From Chrysogorgia sp. JL179-B06 (lineage: Eukaryota > Cnidaria > Anthozoa > Scleralcyonacea > Chrysogorgiidae), in NCBI GenBank assembly GCA_035772405.1, contig JAYKKM010000149.1, positions 5,490,001 to 5,554,000 of the forward strand: a stretch of 64,000 bases of DNA. The letters are read 5' to 3'. Shown here piece by piece: positions 27,161 through 37,911 of this stretch (its first letter is position 1; each line of letters starts with the position of its first letter). Below the pieces are notes generated by a model that had not been told where the DNA came from, did not search any database, and saw nothing but the letters and a program-made list of their open reading frames with translations. Made by a program: the position numbers and the translations under genes.

Positions 27161-30100
27161 ATGAGTCGGACTGTGAAAAACCCACTGACAAAAAGACGGG
27201 CGCATAAGACGAGTGCAGCCGTTGTCAATTCACTAACAGACGAAGCGACCAACGTTCACGGCTTCTTTAGAGATCAAGAGGGACAACCTGTAGTCGAAGA
27301 CCTCGCACCGTCAACGCATCTGTTGGATCGAGCACTGAGAGGGTTCACAAGGTCCTATGGAGTCGAAGTAATTGACGACAGAGACATCAATCAGGTAAAC
27401 GCTAGTAGAAGTGCTGTCGCTAACCTTTTGAGACGTGAACTAGGTGAGACCAACGGAATGAAAGTGGTAGAGACAGTCAAGGTCACTTTTGAGAAAGTTT
27501 TAGAGCGTGATAAGACCACATACAAAACTGCCTACTTTAACAGCGAAACGTTCGTCGTCATTAACGAGCATGACATCGAGGGTGTCGCCAATCGTGGGTC
27601 GGAGCAGATTTTGACGCGGATAGCTGGGTGGTTATCTGAGGGGTCTGGATGGACTATCGACAAAATAGATGCACACTACGTTAATGTCGCTATTTACAGA
27701 CCTTTGCATGGGAGTAGCTACATTGCGTTGCCAAAGGAGCTGTGCAACAGTATGAAGGGTCTGATAAATGTAAATAACGATGATGACAACGAGTGCTTTA
27801 GATGGTGCCACCTCGCACACAAATTTCCTGTTGGAAAAAACTCTGACAGAACGTCAAAGTACGTCAAACATGTCAGTGAGCTGAATTATGACGGAATCGA
27901 CTTCCCAGTCGCACTCAAAGACTACAACAAGATCGAAAAGGCGAACGATATTAGCATAAATGTTTTTGGGTATGAAGATAAGCAGCCATTCCCTGTGTAC
28001 GTCTCTAAGGAAGCGCACCCTGACCATATGGACCTACTGTTGATAACTAATGATGTGGGCAACAAGCATTATGTGTATATTCGTGACTTCAACAAATTCA
28101 TGCACCGGCAGACAAAGCACGAGGCGAGAAAGCACTTTTGTAGGTATTGTTTGCAGTGTTTTACCCGAGCGGACGTGCTTGAAAGTCATATTGAAGTGTG
28201 TTTGGTCATCAATGGGAAGCAAGCTATTAAAATGCCGCAAAAAGGTGCGAAAGTGAAATACGAGAATTTTAGTAGACAGCTAAACGTACCATTTGTGGTG
28301 TACGCAGACTTTGAGGCTATCACACAGAAGGTGCACACAACAAAGCTGTCAAGCGAGTGTAGCTACACAAACGCTTATCAGAGACACGTTGACTGTGGCT
28401 ATGGGTATAAATTAGTTTGTTGCTACGACAATGAGTACAGTAAGCCAGTAAAAGTGTATCGCGGTGAAAATGCAGTTAACAAGTTCATTGGGGAGATGTT
28501 AGAAATTGTTGAATATTGTAAAGAGACATCTGAGAGTCACTTTAACAAAGAAATGATACTGACTGATGCCGATAAGAAGAACTTTGACGAGGCTAAAAGT
28601 TGTCATATTTGCAGTGTTGAGTACACTGGTGCTGACGTTAGAGTGAGAGACCACTGTCACGTGTCAGGTAAGTACAGAGGGTCTGCGCATCGTGAGTGTA
28701 ATGTGAACTTTAAGTTGACTGATAAAATTCCTGTGATCTTCCATAACTTACGCGGTTACGATAGTCACTTCATCATGCAGGAAATTGGCAAGTTTGGCCA
28801 AGACATAAATGTGATACCGAACAACATGGAGAAGTACATGGCGTTCATGCTTGGAAAAAACTTAGTATTCTTGGACAGCTTTCAGTTCATGAGTAGTGGT
28901 CTAGACAACTTGGTAAGGAACCTACCAAGGGACGCTTTCAAATACACGTCAGAAGTGTTTCGTGATGAGGGGTTGGCACTCATGACAAGAAAGGGGGTCT
29001 ATCCCTATGATTACATGGACTCCTTTGAAAAATTCGATGAATGCGAGCTACCCTCCAAAAAGGACTTCTACAGCATTCTGAATGACGAGCATATTACGGA
29101 AGAAATGCATGAGCGCGCCATTGATGTGTGGGACTACTTCGACGTTGAAAACATGGGTGGGTATCACGACCTGTATTTGAAAAGTGACGTGCTCTTGCTT
29201 GCCGACGTTTTTGAGAACTTTAGAAAGACATGCCATCGCGAGTATAAATTAGACCCGTGTCACTATTTCACATCGCCTGGATTGGCTTGGGATGCCATGC
29301 TAAAGATGACTGGAGTGGAGCTCGAATTATTGTCCGACATTGACATGTTCCAGTTCGTAGAATTAGGTATGCGTGGTGGTGTGAGCTACATATGCAACAG
29401 ACATGGTGTGGCGAATAATAAGTACATGAAGGGGTATGATAAAGCGCAAGAGTCGAAGTATTTGATGTACCTTGATGCCAACAATTTGTACGGATGGGCA
29501 ATGAGTCGAAGTCTACCTACGGGTGGCTTCAAGTGGTTGACTGAGAAAGAAATAAAAAAGGTTAATCTATGCGACTATCACAACAATAGTAAAAAGGGCT
29601 TACTGCTTGAAGTCGACTTGGAGTATCCAACCCATTTGCATGACCTACACAACGATTACCCGCTGGCTCCTGAGAAGATGGAGATAACTGTTGACATGTT
29701 GTCGGAGTACTGCACAAAAATCAAAAATAAGTTTAACGTGAGTGTTGGTGGTGTGAAAAAGTTGGTGACTAATTTGATGGACAAAAAAAAGTATGTGTGT
29801 CACTATGGAAATCTGCAGTTGTACACGGATCTTGGACTAAAAATCAAAAAGGTTCATAGGGTCCTACAGTTTGACCAGTCCAAGTGGTTGGGCAAGTACA
29901 TCGACTTTAACACAGTCAAAAGAACCGCAGCTAAGAACGCTTTTGAGAAGGATTTCTTCAAGTTGATGAATAACAGTGTGTTCGGAAAAACGATGGAAAA
30001 CTTGAGGAAGCGTGTGGACGTGAGATTAGTGACCACTGCGAAAAAATTAGAAAAGCTTGTCTCGAAGCCGACGTTTGTGTCTTGCAAGATATTTAGCGAG

Positions 30101-30772
30101 AACTTAGTTGCTGTCCATAAGGTTAAAGAAACGCTGACATTGAACAGGCCTGCATATGTGGGTATGTGCATACTAGACTTGAGTAAAACGCTGATGTACA
30201 ATTTTCACTACAATTATATTATGAAAAAGTACTCTAGCGACACCTGTAGATTGCACTTCACTGACACTGACAGTCTGCTGTACACAATCAAAACTGATGA
30301 CGTTTATTCTGACTTTATGATGGAGCGCGAAAAGTTTGACAATAGCGATTACCCTGCAGACAACCCGTTCGCTTTCAAAGAGAACAAGAAAGTCATTGGC
30401 AAGATGAAAGACGAGTGCGCCGGAACACCAATTGTTGAGTTTGTTGGGTTGCGCAGTAAGATGTACAGTTATTTGAAAGAGGATGGAGGTGGTGGGAAAA
30501 CTGCTAAAGGTATCAGAAAGAATATAATTAAAAAGGTAATCAAGCACGAAGATTATAAAAGTGTGTTACTCGAGCAGAAACAGTTGCGACACACAATGAA
30601 GACCATTAGAAGTGTCAAACATCAGCTAGGTAGTTACGAAATTAATAAAGTGTCGCTATCCTGTTTTGATGACAAACGATACCTTTTAGAAAATGGTATT
30701 GACTCCTACGCATATGGTCACAAAAACATTGTAGTGAGAGATACCACTGAAAATAGTGAACAAACGGACTAA
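27161..30772 (+). CDS. polB: Protein-primed family B DNA polymerase
   Basis: 1,203 residues; replicates the element, probably from a terminal protein at the inverted repeats. Exonuclease motifs: D383-x-E385 in VVYADFEAI (Exo I), FHNLRGYDSHF (Exo II) and YLKSDVLLLADV (Exo III). Polymerase motifs: LDANNLYGWAM near residue 772 (A), FKLMNNSVFGKTMENLR (B) and TDTDS at 1035-1038 (C). Before and between them are a C2H2-like finger (CRYCLQCFTRADVLESH) and a Cys/His block, CHICSVEY...RVRDHCH, resembling an endonuclease VII-type zinc site. The last residues, ENSEQTD, and the stop lie in the right TIR. It is transcribed outward, opposite to the inward polymerase of Polinton 2. Confidence 0.97.
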   Translation: MSRTVKNPLTKRRAHKTSAAVVNSLTDEATNVHGFFRDQEGQPVVEDLAPSTHLLDRALRGFTRSYGVEVIDDRDINQVNASRSAVANLLRRELGETNGMKVVETVKVTFEKVLERDKTTYKTAYFNSETFVVINEHDIEGVANRGSEQILTRIAGWLSEGSGWTIDKIDAHYVNVAIYRPLHGSSYIALPKELCNSMKGLINVNNDDDNECFRWCHLAHKFPVGKNSDRTSKYVKHVSELNYDGIDFPVALKDYNKIEKANDISINVFGYEDKQPFPVYVSKEAHPDHMDLLLITNDVGNKHYVYIRDFNKFMHRQTKHEARKHFCRYCLQCFTRADVLESHIEVCLVINGKQAIKMPQKGAKVKYENFSRQLNVPFVVYADFEAITQKVHTTKLSSECSYTNAYQRHVDCGYGYKLVCCYDNEYSKPVKVYRGENAVNKFIGEMLEIVEYCKETSESHFNKEMILTDADKKNFDEAKSCHICSVEYTGADVRVRDHCHVSGKYRGSAHRECNVNFKLTDKIPVIFHNLRGYDSHFIMQEIGKFGQDINVIPNNMEKYMAFMLGKNLVFLDSFQFMSSGLDNLVRNLPRDAFKYTSEVFRDEGLALMTRKGVYPYDYMDSFEKFDECELPSKKDFYSILNDEHITEEMHERAIDVWDYFDVENMGGYHDLYLKSDVLLLADVFENFRKTCHREYKLDPCHYFTSPGLAWDAMLKMTGVELELLSDIDMFQFVELGMRGGVSYICNRHGVANNKYMKGYDKAQESKYLMYLDANNLYGWAMSRSLPTGGFKWLTEKEIKKVNLCDYHNNSKKGLLLEVDLEYPTHLHDLHNDYPLAPEKMEITVDMLSEYCTKIKNKFNVSVGGVKKLVTNLMDKKKYVCHYGNLQLYTDLGLKIKKVHRVLQFDQSKWLGKYIDFNTVKRTAAKNAFEKDFFKLMNNSVFGKTMENLRKRVDVRLVTTAKKLEKLVSKPTFVSCKIFSENLVAVHKVKETLTLNRPAYVGMCILDLSKTLMYNFHYNYIMKKYSSDTCRLHFTDTDSLLYTIKTDDVYSDFMMEREKFDNSDYPADNPFAFKENKKVIGKMKDECAGTPIVEFVGLRSKMYSYLKEDGGGGKTAKGIRKNIIKKVIKHEDYKSVLLEQKQLRHTMKTIRSVKHQLGSYEINKVSLSCFDDKRYLLENGIDSYAYGHKNIVVRDTTENSEQTD

Positions 30773-31779
30773 TTCGCGAAACAACCGGCCACCTGTTAGT
30801 ATGCAAATTAGTCAATGTTGTTAACCAATCAAAAGAGCGCCATTTCGCTCCCCATTTGGGTACTTGTTTGGATAAAATATTTGTTGTGGGCGCTGGTGTG
30901 GGTTGACCAATCAAAAGAGCGCCATTTCGCTATCCATTTGGGTAAACATCACCACTAGAATCAAAATCTAGTGGTTTTTTTTTCGCGCGTGAATTGGAAA
31001 TGTGTCAGTCAAAAAAAGCGTGAAAATTTTGAAGCGACACGAATTTGTGAAAATGTTGAAACGACTATTTTTAAACGTGACTGAAATGTGATTTGGTATA
31101 AATTCAGTATTGTTTCACGAGTCTCGCGCGTGTTTGACACTAATCGGTGGAGAGTGTGGGGAGGTGTGCGTCTTGCCTAATTAACGACTGCTGTAGTAGT
31201 ATAGAACATGGCGGTGCGAGCTTATTCGACGTTATCCACAAGTGCGGGCACCGTGGCATCGCTAATTTTTGCGCTAAATCGCGATTTGGCGTAAAAATTA
31301 ACGTCGCTATGGCACTCGCATTTGTGGTTGGCGTCGCTGAGCTCGCACCGCCATGTTCTATACTATCCATTTGGATAAACATCACCACTAGAATCAAAAT
31401 CTAGTGGTTTTTTTTCGCGCGTGAATTTGTGAGACAGTAGCAGAACGTGTTGGTGGTTTGTTGAACAAAAATGTGAAAATGCTGAAATGACACTTTCTAC
31501 TTTTTTTAAATATGGCTAAAGTAGCGTAAAGTCTAGCGAAAGTTGTGATTTTTTTAGTATTTGGCATCAATTGAGTAGAAAACGTGGGAGGGGTGTCTAG
31601 ATTGACTAATGATTACCATAATAGCACAGAGAGTGAGGCTGTGAGCTCACCAATGTCGATTGTAAAACATAAATACCAAAACATTGCTGAGTTGTGGCTC
31701 GGCATGAATTTGGTGATGTTTTGGCGTTTATATCACGGTTGGCGTCGACTGAGCTCGCACCGCCATGTTCTATACTACT
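30748..31779 (-). repeat. Polinton 1 right terminal inverted repeat (1,032 bp)
   Basis: Inverted copy of 11685-12676. A stretch of about 35 bp around 30781-30817 (ACAACCGGCCACCTG region) has no partner on the left. The same two-part structure is present, with CCACTAGA...TCTAGTGG palindromes near 30950-30975 and 31384-31407. Confidence 0.93.
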
Positions 31780-31785
31780 ATTATT
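31780..31785. repeat. Target-site duplication of Polinton 1 (right)
   Basis: ATTATT, exact copy of 11679-11684. The host splice donor (AAG/GTACGTTA) lies only 10 bp beyond. Confidence 0.95.
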
Positions 31786-31795
31786 ATTAACGTAC

Positions 31796-32103
31796 CTTAT
31801 CATTGGCTATCTCTAATGCCAGATCTGTTCTTGTGGTGTCACCACTGACTTCATCCCATTTTAAGCTATCGATATATGCTGCCAGGTCATTTTTGTCGTA
31901 TTTGTCTCCAAAGTTCAATAAAATTTTGGTTCTATCCTTTTGACTGAAAATTATCAAAGCAACTTGTGTACCATCACGACCAACATTTAACGTTGTATCT
32001 TTAACGAGGCTTTTTAGAAATGGCTTAACATCGTCAGTAAAGGATGATCTTCCAACGCTATACGACATATCAACTACCAACAGGAGATCTTTTGTACATT
32101 CAG
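31796..32103 (-). CDS. Host gene exon: N-terminal half of a VWA domain
   Basis: A 308-bp exon between an acceptor TTTTTTTAG (before 32103) and a donor AAG/GTACGT (after 31796). It encodes ECTKDLLLVVDMSYSVG, which contains the D-x-S-x-S MIDAS motif of von Willebrand A domains. It continues with NVGRDGTQVALIIFS and ends DTTRTDLALEIANDK. The other half of the domain is at 10119-10412. Such domains bind metal and ligand in extracellular proteins. Its downstream intron holds Polinton 1 starting 16 nt from the donor. Confidence 0.82.
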
Positions 32104-32893
32104 CTAAAAAAAGTATTGAAAACTATTCTATATTAAAATATAACATTAAGAGAACGTTTAGAAATTATAATAGAAATCTAAGGTTTCCGGTTTCTACTAA
32201 ATTTGTAGTCGCACGGCTATTTATTTCTCTATATTACAAGTAATATTAGGCATTTTTATATTGCTTGTAATATACCCAAATCTTCTCCCAGCATTATCAC
32301 CACTATGTACAGAACTTGTGACTAGGCTGTCGGAAACGGACTCCGTAGCTCAGTGATCAGCGCACTGCACTGTATAGCATCGCAGGGTCGCGGGTTCAAG
32401 CCAGAAGGCGATGTTGCATTTTTCACAACTGGTTCTGGTTTGGTCTTAAAATATTCCAACACTCGAAATTTTCCTTCATCATAAATCCTTATTTGTCTGG
32501 TTGCTCTATGATTTTAGAAATGACAATGAAACGTGTGTGTATTTTTTGAGGTGTATAAAAGCCGTATAATTAATGTAGCTATAATGAAAATTTCATCACT
32601 GTTTTTTTAACAATTTTTCATAACTGCAATAATTTCATGACTGCTACAATTTCACAACTGGAACAATTTTATAACTGCAACAATTTTATAACTGTAACAC
32701 CTCGATCATGTATGTATTCGATCATGTAGTAATTCCTAGTTACTATATGACATCATGAATGAAGTAGACAAACCAACTACATGCAAAACACACATTTTTT
32801 ATCGTCACAAGACGTTTGCAAAAATATATATTTTCAAAAGATATAACCTAAAACTCTAAAAATGTGATCATATAGAACAAGGACTTTTGATAC
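32104..32893 (-). other. Intron of the host gene
   Basis: This lies between the linker exon and the first VWA exon. It contains one tRNA-like SINE fragment (32338-32410) and a stretch of CTGCAACAATTTTATAA repeats near 32620-32700. No gene is seen. Confidence 0.55.
32338..32410 (+). repeat. tRNA-derived SINE fragment or tRNA pseudogene
   Basis: CTCCGTAGCTCAGTGATCAG resembles a tRNA A box, and GGGTCGCGGGTTCAAGCC a B box with the usual spacing. The 5' and 3' acceptor strands do not pair, so a working tRNA is unlikely. Confidence 0.45.
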
Positions 32894-32968
32894 ATTTTCC
32901 TCCAGAGGATGGTCTTCCTGGTCTTCCTGTAGATGGTCTTCCTGCATTGTTAGAAAACCAATCGAATC
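32894..32968 (-). CDS. Host gene exon: Gly/Arg/Pro-rich linker
   Basis: A 75-bp exon after acceptor CATTGCAG, encoding FDWFSNNAGRPSTGRPGRP and ending SSGGK before a GTATCA donor. Its phases join the signal-peptide exon (G) on one side and the VWA exon (S) on the other without a stop, which supports the model. The GRP repeats form a flexible linker between signal peptide and VWA. The donor is weak, so the 3' edge is less sure. Confidence 0.55.
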
Positions 32969-33164
32969 CTGCAATGAGAAATATTCAATGTTTTTCTTTC
33001 GTGTCATTCTTCTTTATGCTTATTTGATAAGCGACGAAAAATCATCGAAAAACATATTCACCGCTTTCTTCTATCAAGTCTCCAAACAAGAATTGGACTA
33101 TATAATGCTTGCTCGATTCTTTCAAATGTTTAATCGATATATAGCAGATAATTATATTACCAAC

Positions 33165-33246
33165 CTTCATAAAAGCTTGGTTTAGCAAGAATTTGAAATG
33201 AAAAGAAAGTAACGACTACCAGGAACAGACCAACATTAATAGACAT
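33165..33246 (-). CDS. Host gene first coding exon: signal peptide
   Basis: ATG at 33246 opens MSINVGLFLVVVTFFSFQ followed by ILAKPSFYE. This is a short N-region, a strongly hydrophobic core and a small-residue cleavage area, that is, a secretion signal. The exon ends at GAAG/GTTGGT with one base left over; the next exon at 32968 continues in phase. It fits the N-terminus of the secreted VWA-HYR-galaxin protein. Confidence 0.65.
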
Positions 33247-34747
33247 TGTGAATTTCCAATTAGCCAAGTAGAAACAAAACTTTATTTCTTAAAATGAGAA
33301 CTTTCCTTCTTGAAGTCAGGCAACTGAATGAATAACAGTTTGAATATTTGATCTTTTATCCTGTTCCATATCTTGATTAATTCATGAATATTTACGATTC
33401 TGTTTGAGAGTTTATCCGGTTTTGACCGTTAAAAATTGTTGACGGTTATAAATGAGTGATGCAGCATTCGAATATAAGTGTTCATCGAGACATTAAAACC
33501 GTTAAAATGTTGTTATCGTTAATATTATGGTTGAATTGCGGCGTCAAGGCCCTTGATTTCCACTTCTGCAACCGTCATACCAAACAAAGCCTGCTTAAAA
33601 AAAATTACCATTTCGGGAAAAACATTTAATATTTTTTAGCAATGCATGTGAAATCATTTGATGTTCAAAAATAACGGCAGCAAATTGGTGTCCAACGAGG
33701 ATATATACCTACTTATAAAAAGCCTTTTTACTCTCGGACGCCTTCGCTCGAAAGTTAGACTACAGTACGTGGTTATTCACTATTTCGACTGTGCGCCGAC
33801 CTTTTAGAATGTTTTCTTTGTATTTTAACAATGCGTATCGCATGCTACTTTTATATGCGATAACTTGGAGAAGGGACATGATGAGGAACAAATGTTTCAG
33901 TCAAAAAAATTTTTTGAGATTATCTTCTATATCCAATCTCAATTTCAAGTTGTTTCGATGTATGTGAATTTCTTGGCAATATGCACGAGAAGCGACAGTC
34001 AGGCAGGAGTGTGGATTATCAGATGACATTGTCGTTGAATGGCCGTCGAGTTTCCTGCAGTCATCTCATGTTTGAGATAAATTTGGCGCGACCAAAGTTA
34101 CCTCCAATCTTTGCAAATTTCCAATTGTCTCTTTTCCAAAGGAACGAGCACTCAACCCCGCCGAGAGGGAGCAGGTAGCCGGGGCAACTGCCCTGGGCCG
34201 GGGCCAAATAAGGGGCCCGAAACGATGTACAAATCCTGCTTTTAGTGTATTTAGGGCCCCGTGAATGACTATAACCCTACCTTCCCCTGAGCCTATCTTG
34301 GCTCTCGGCGGCCCTGCGCGAGCACTATATAGCTATATACAGAGCATTTGTGTACATACGAAAGTTTCTTCAACTACAAAATCATTGACCGAAATAAAAA
34401 TAACTGATACCTCATCATTAATTATTATGCAAACTCGGCTAATGGGATCAATATGATAATACTGTGATATCGCATTGGTAATGCACAAATAATGCATGGT
34501 TGGGAAAATTTGGAATATGGAAGGTGACGATTTGTAGAGTTAACAAACAATGAACAAGTTTATCCGATAAACAAAATTATCTGAGAAAGCTTTTCTAAAT
34601 AATTATAGTAAATGCAGGATAGTATCAGGTTATATCCTATAAGCTTAAGCAACGAACACTTGACTTTGAAAGCATCGAAGTCTATGCATTGAACTATATA
34701 AGAATCAAAATTACGGTAATTGACCAACTATACCAAGATTTAGCTGG
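33247..34747. other. Upstream flank of the host gene, no gene seen
   Basis: AT-rich sequence that may hold the host promoter. Around 34150-34320 there is a GC-rich piece (GGGCCGGGGCCAAATAAGG) that looks like a degraded transposon fragment. No open frame is supported. Confidence 0.5.
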
Positions 34748-34756
34748 GGTGTTTAC

Positions 34757-37700
34757 CTACCTCCTCCGCAGGCGTTTTTGGGCTAGGGCGGGAGGGACGC
34801 GGGCGGAAAAAATTGCGGGCGCGCGAAATTTGAGAAGAGACGAAGAAACGCCTGCCAACTAATGTTCGATCTTCGGGTTTGTAGTGTCGATCTTCGGGTT
34901 ATCCATAAATATCTGCTGAAATGTGACCCATCGAAACTTGAAACGCCTCGTAAAGTCTTATCGGGCCTTACTGGTTATATCTGGATAGCTATGGCGGATA
35001 GCAGCAAGGAAGAGATTCAGAAATTCGAAGATTTCATGCACAGCAGTGATAGACAGTGATGTTGACATAGTCGGAGCAATTATAGAATACCCGTCCATTT
35101 TTGAAACCGCATTTAAAGGCAGAAATACAAACCAGGTTGCTCTAAAATCTCTTTAAATATAATGTCGAAGGTTTATATTTGTGTGTACTTGTACATTTAT
35201 CAAATTAAATGGTTTAAAATATAGAACGAAGGAATCTCAGGTGAGTTAATGCCTGGGAAATGTTTTCTCGTACCAGTAATTCAATTGCGCGGCCAACCGC
35301 CGTATTTGGCAATTTGCGACATTTTTTGCGATTAATCGAAATGGTTGATCGTGCTGCAAGAAGCTGTATATTTCTCTGGTATATTTGCTTGGAGGTGATC
35401 GTGGTTTGTTAACAACGTGCTTTACTGTACAGTAAAGTTGAAAACGGCGAATTATTTGAAGTAAGTCGTCAATGCGCCAAGGTACGCAATATTTATCTGG
35501 TTATAGTATATATTTCTTTGTTGATTCTATCTGAAGGTCGAGTGTAATTGTACCTTGTATGATTGAATTTATATTTTATCGTTTATTATATAGTGTATAT
35601 TTTGCTTCGATAATATAAAAATAACCAGAACAGTGAAGACAAACGTTTGTATACGGTCTTCACGCAGCATTTCAAACGTTTTTTCATAAAATTACATATT
35701 AATTTAACTGTTGTCTGTCAGTATTACCCGAACTCTAAAAAAAGAGCAAGAAGCCTCTGCGGAGGAGAGTGTGTCAGTAGACCCACATATTTGTTGTTTA
35801 TTCCAGCCTATTATACATATAAACCCTAGTGCCTATTCGTGTCTATTCGTGTCTACCTGCACAATTAGTCTTTAAATCTACAGTACCTCCCCTAAAGACA
35901 TTAATATTTTGATCACTTATTTATATAATATGTATACTTGTATATATATTATATATAACTATGCCTTACTGTAATTACACAGTATTAGTAAAATTGTATA
36001 ATTGTATGGTAACTGTTGACATTTTCTGTTTTTCTGCAGGTAACAAGGCAATAATTATGGTCAGGGTTTTCATGTAATATTTAAGAAATCCATTACAACA
36101 GGGATGACATGCTTTTGGCCTGGACTCACAACAAATGCGAAAAACACCTGTAATAAAACTGTTCCCAATTCATTGTCATGCGGATTGGTTTCTACTGAAG
36201 TTTTATATAATATTGTGTATATTGAAGTGACAGAATAAAGTGAATTTTTACATTGATCTGATGTCTTTATGCGTGAATTTTCCAAATATTATGGTTTGGG
36301 CATAAGTAATAAGTAAAATATATTTCTGGTTCATACAGTAAAGCCATTAAAAGTAGGCCAGCTTTATAATTTTATAATTTTTTTAATTTACTTTAGAATT
36401 TTAACTATGCGCGCGTAATCTGACACTCGATTATATGCGACATAAGCCAGAACACTTTAAGACCAGACATTTTATTAATAATCAGTAATCACGCAAATTC
36501 AGTTTGGGAAGTTATACACGCGTTTAATGATGCGCTCGATTCGCTATACGAGTCCTTTCGCAAACTGTTTATCGCGGGGTCTATATATTTCGCAATGTGG
36601 TCTACAATTTTAAATGTAACCAGACTAAAGTCGGGTGGTTGTTATGACAATACGTACAACCGCAGTCCCTTCAATTGACCTGAACTGGCTCAAGCGTAAA
36701 AAATGTCGCCATAGAAAATATATTGATGTTCCAAAGTTGAAATTCAGCCGCTTGGGAGGGAAGGTTCCCAAGGTCTCTCGTACATCTTTATACACTTAAT
36801 CGCTGCCAAATATACTCAACTTCGTCGCTCCAATTTGTAAACTTGTATTTATAACCCGTAACGATCAGTATATCGATATATGTGCGCGATTCACGGCTAT
36901 GCTTTGATTTCATCGCATTTATCTCAGCAACAAGTGCCGAAAAGCAACGATACAAATTGGTACGTTGAATACCGATCTTAGAGCGTATGTTCTGTGTTTA
37001 AAGATTAGCGTGGGACTATGCCAATCCTACCCTCCCGAGCGCGTTTTGAAATGCGCTATTTTATCGATGGTTTTACGCTTATAACTGCTCAAGTAATATC
37101 CTATTGCAAAGGTATGAACTACCAAAAAAATCCTAAAATTCATACGAAGAACATTAACTCAAGAAACAAACACATTGTTGCAATTATAATATTTTAATGA
37201 TTTTTGTTTTATTTTCTCCGATTTAACACGGCCGAGGAGACTGGACCCAGACATTAACGTACCTGAGATTGTGTATGATGAACTTTGCGTAATTTGACAC
37301 TAACCGTGCTTTTACTAACTGTCAACAGATACAAATAGCGAAAGTCCTGGTACGATTTAGCGCAAAATGTAGACCAGCTGCCCATTGTAAACTTGAACGT
37401 GTTTAATTGAACCCAATGTATAGATTAAAACAAGATATATTAAGGTGATATTAGCATCTCAAGTATTGTGTTTTGCATTGTTTTTGTTTGTTTGTATGTA
37501 TGTATAACTGAATATGCTTTATTAGACATGCTACATGTATTTTAAATAATATATATGCTAATGATTCATTATTTTGTTGATATGCTTGCCTTCATGCTTT
37601 GTGTTTAATAGTAGCAAATATTTACCAGTTGTCGCTTCGTTTTTAAGAAATGGGCCATAGTTTTTCAATATTTTAGCGCTTTGGTGGTAAAAATGAGAGT

Positions 37701-37902
37701 TGTTTTAACTATTTACTTCCCAACAGTTTCCTCGATAAATTGCTTTTCAATACGCCTATAAATATGTACGATCTCGAGTACGATCACGTCAATGCTTCGC
37801 CATCTTGAATCATTAGTCGGCAGGCGTTTATTCTCTCTTCGCCCGCAATTTGTTTCCGCCCGCGCCCCTCCCTCGCCCAAAAAACGCCTGCGGAGGAGGT
37901 AG
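34757..37902. mobile_element. Mutator-like (MULE) non-autonomous DNA transposon (3,146 bp)
   Basis: Inverted repeats of about 100 bp begin CTACCTCCTCCGCAGGCG (34757 to about 34865, and 37805-37902). They are flanked by an exact 9-bp duplication GGTGTTTAC (34748-34756 and 37903-37911). A 9-bp duplication with long inverted repeats is typical of Mutator-like elements. No transposase is found inside. One short frame (34862-35059, ending ADSSKEEIQKFEDFM) could be captured sequence but is unproven. The interior is AT-rich with no other gene. Confidence 0.8.
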
Positions 37903-37911
37903 GGTGTTTAC

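Larger units (their letters stand above)
11685..31779. mobile_element. Polinton/Maverick element 1 (20,095 bp)
   Basis: The element begins AGTAGTATAGAACATGGCGG and ends with the reverse complement. It has terminal inverted repeats of about 1 kb and an exact 6-bp target duplication (ATTATT). It encodes the Polinton hallmark set: protein-primed family B polymerase, chromodomain integrase, packaging ATPase, capsid-like and penton-like proteins, plus fibre-like, membrane and nuclease proteins and a thymidine kinase. The polymerase, integrase, ATPase and capsid frames are open. The fibre gene is cut by a Tc1/mariner insertion, the nuclease gene is broken, and the gene at 18328 looks N-terminally shortened. 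It sits in an intron of the host VWA-HYR-galaxin gene. No adenovirus-type maturation protease is recognisable. Confidence 0.97.

Noticed and set aside
32338..32410. Functional tRNA gene
   Set aside because: A and B box-like words are present, but the acceptor stem does not pair and no normal anticodon arm forms.
34130..34330. GC-rich segment near 34.2 kb as a CpG-island promoter
   Set aside because: Sequence looks like a degraded transposon piece and no first exon lies near it; the host signal-peptide exon is at 33.2 kb.
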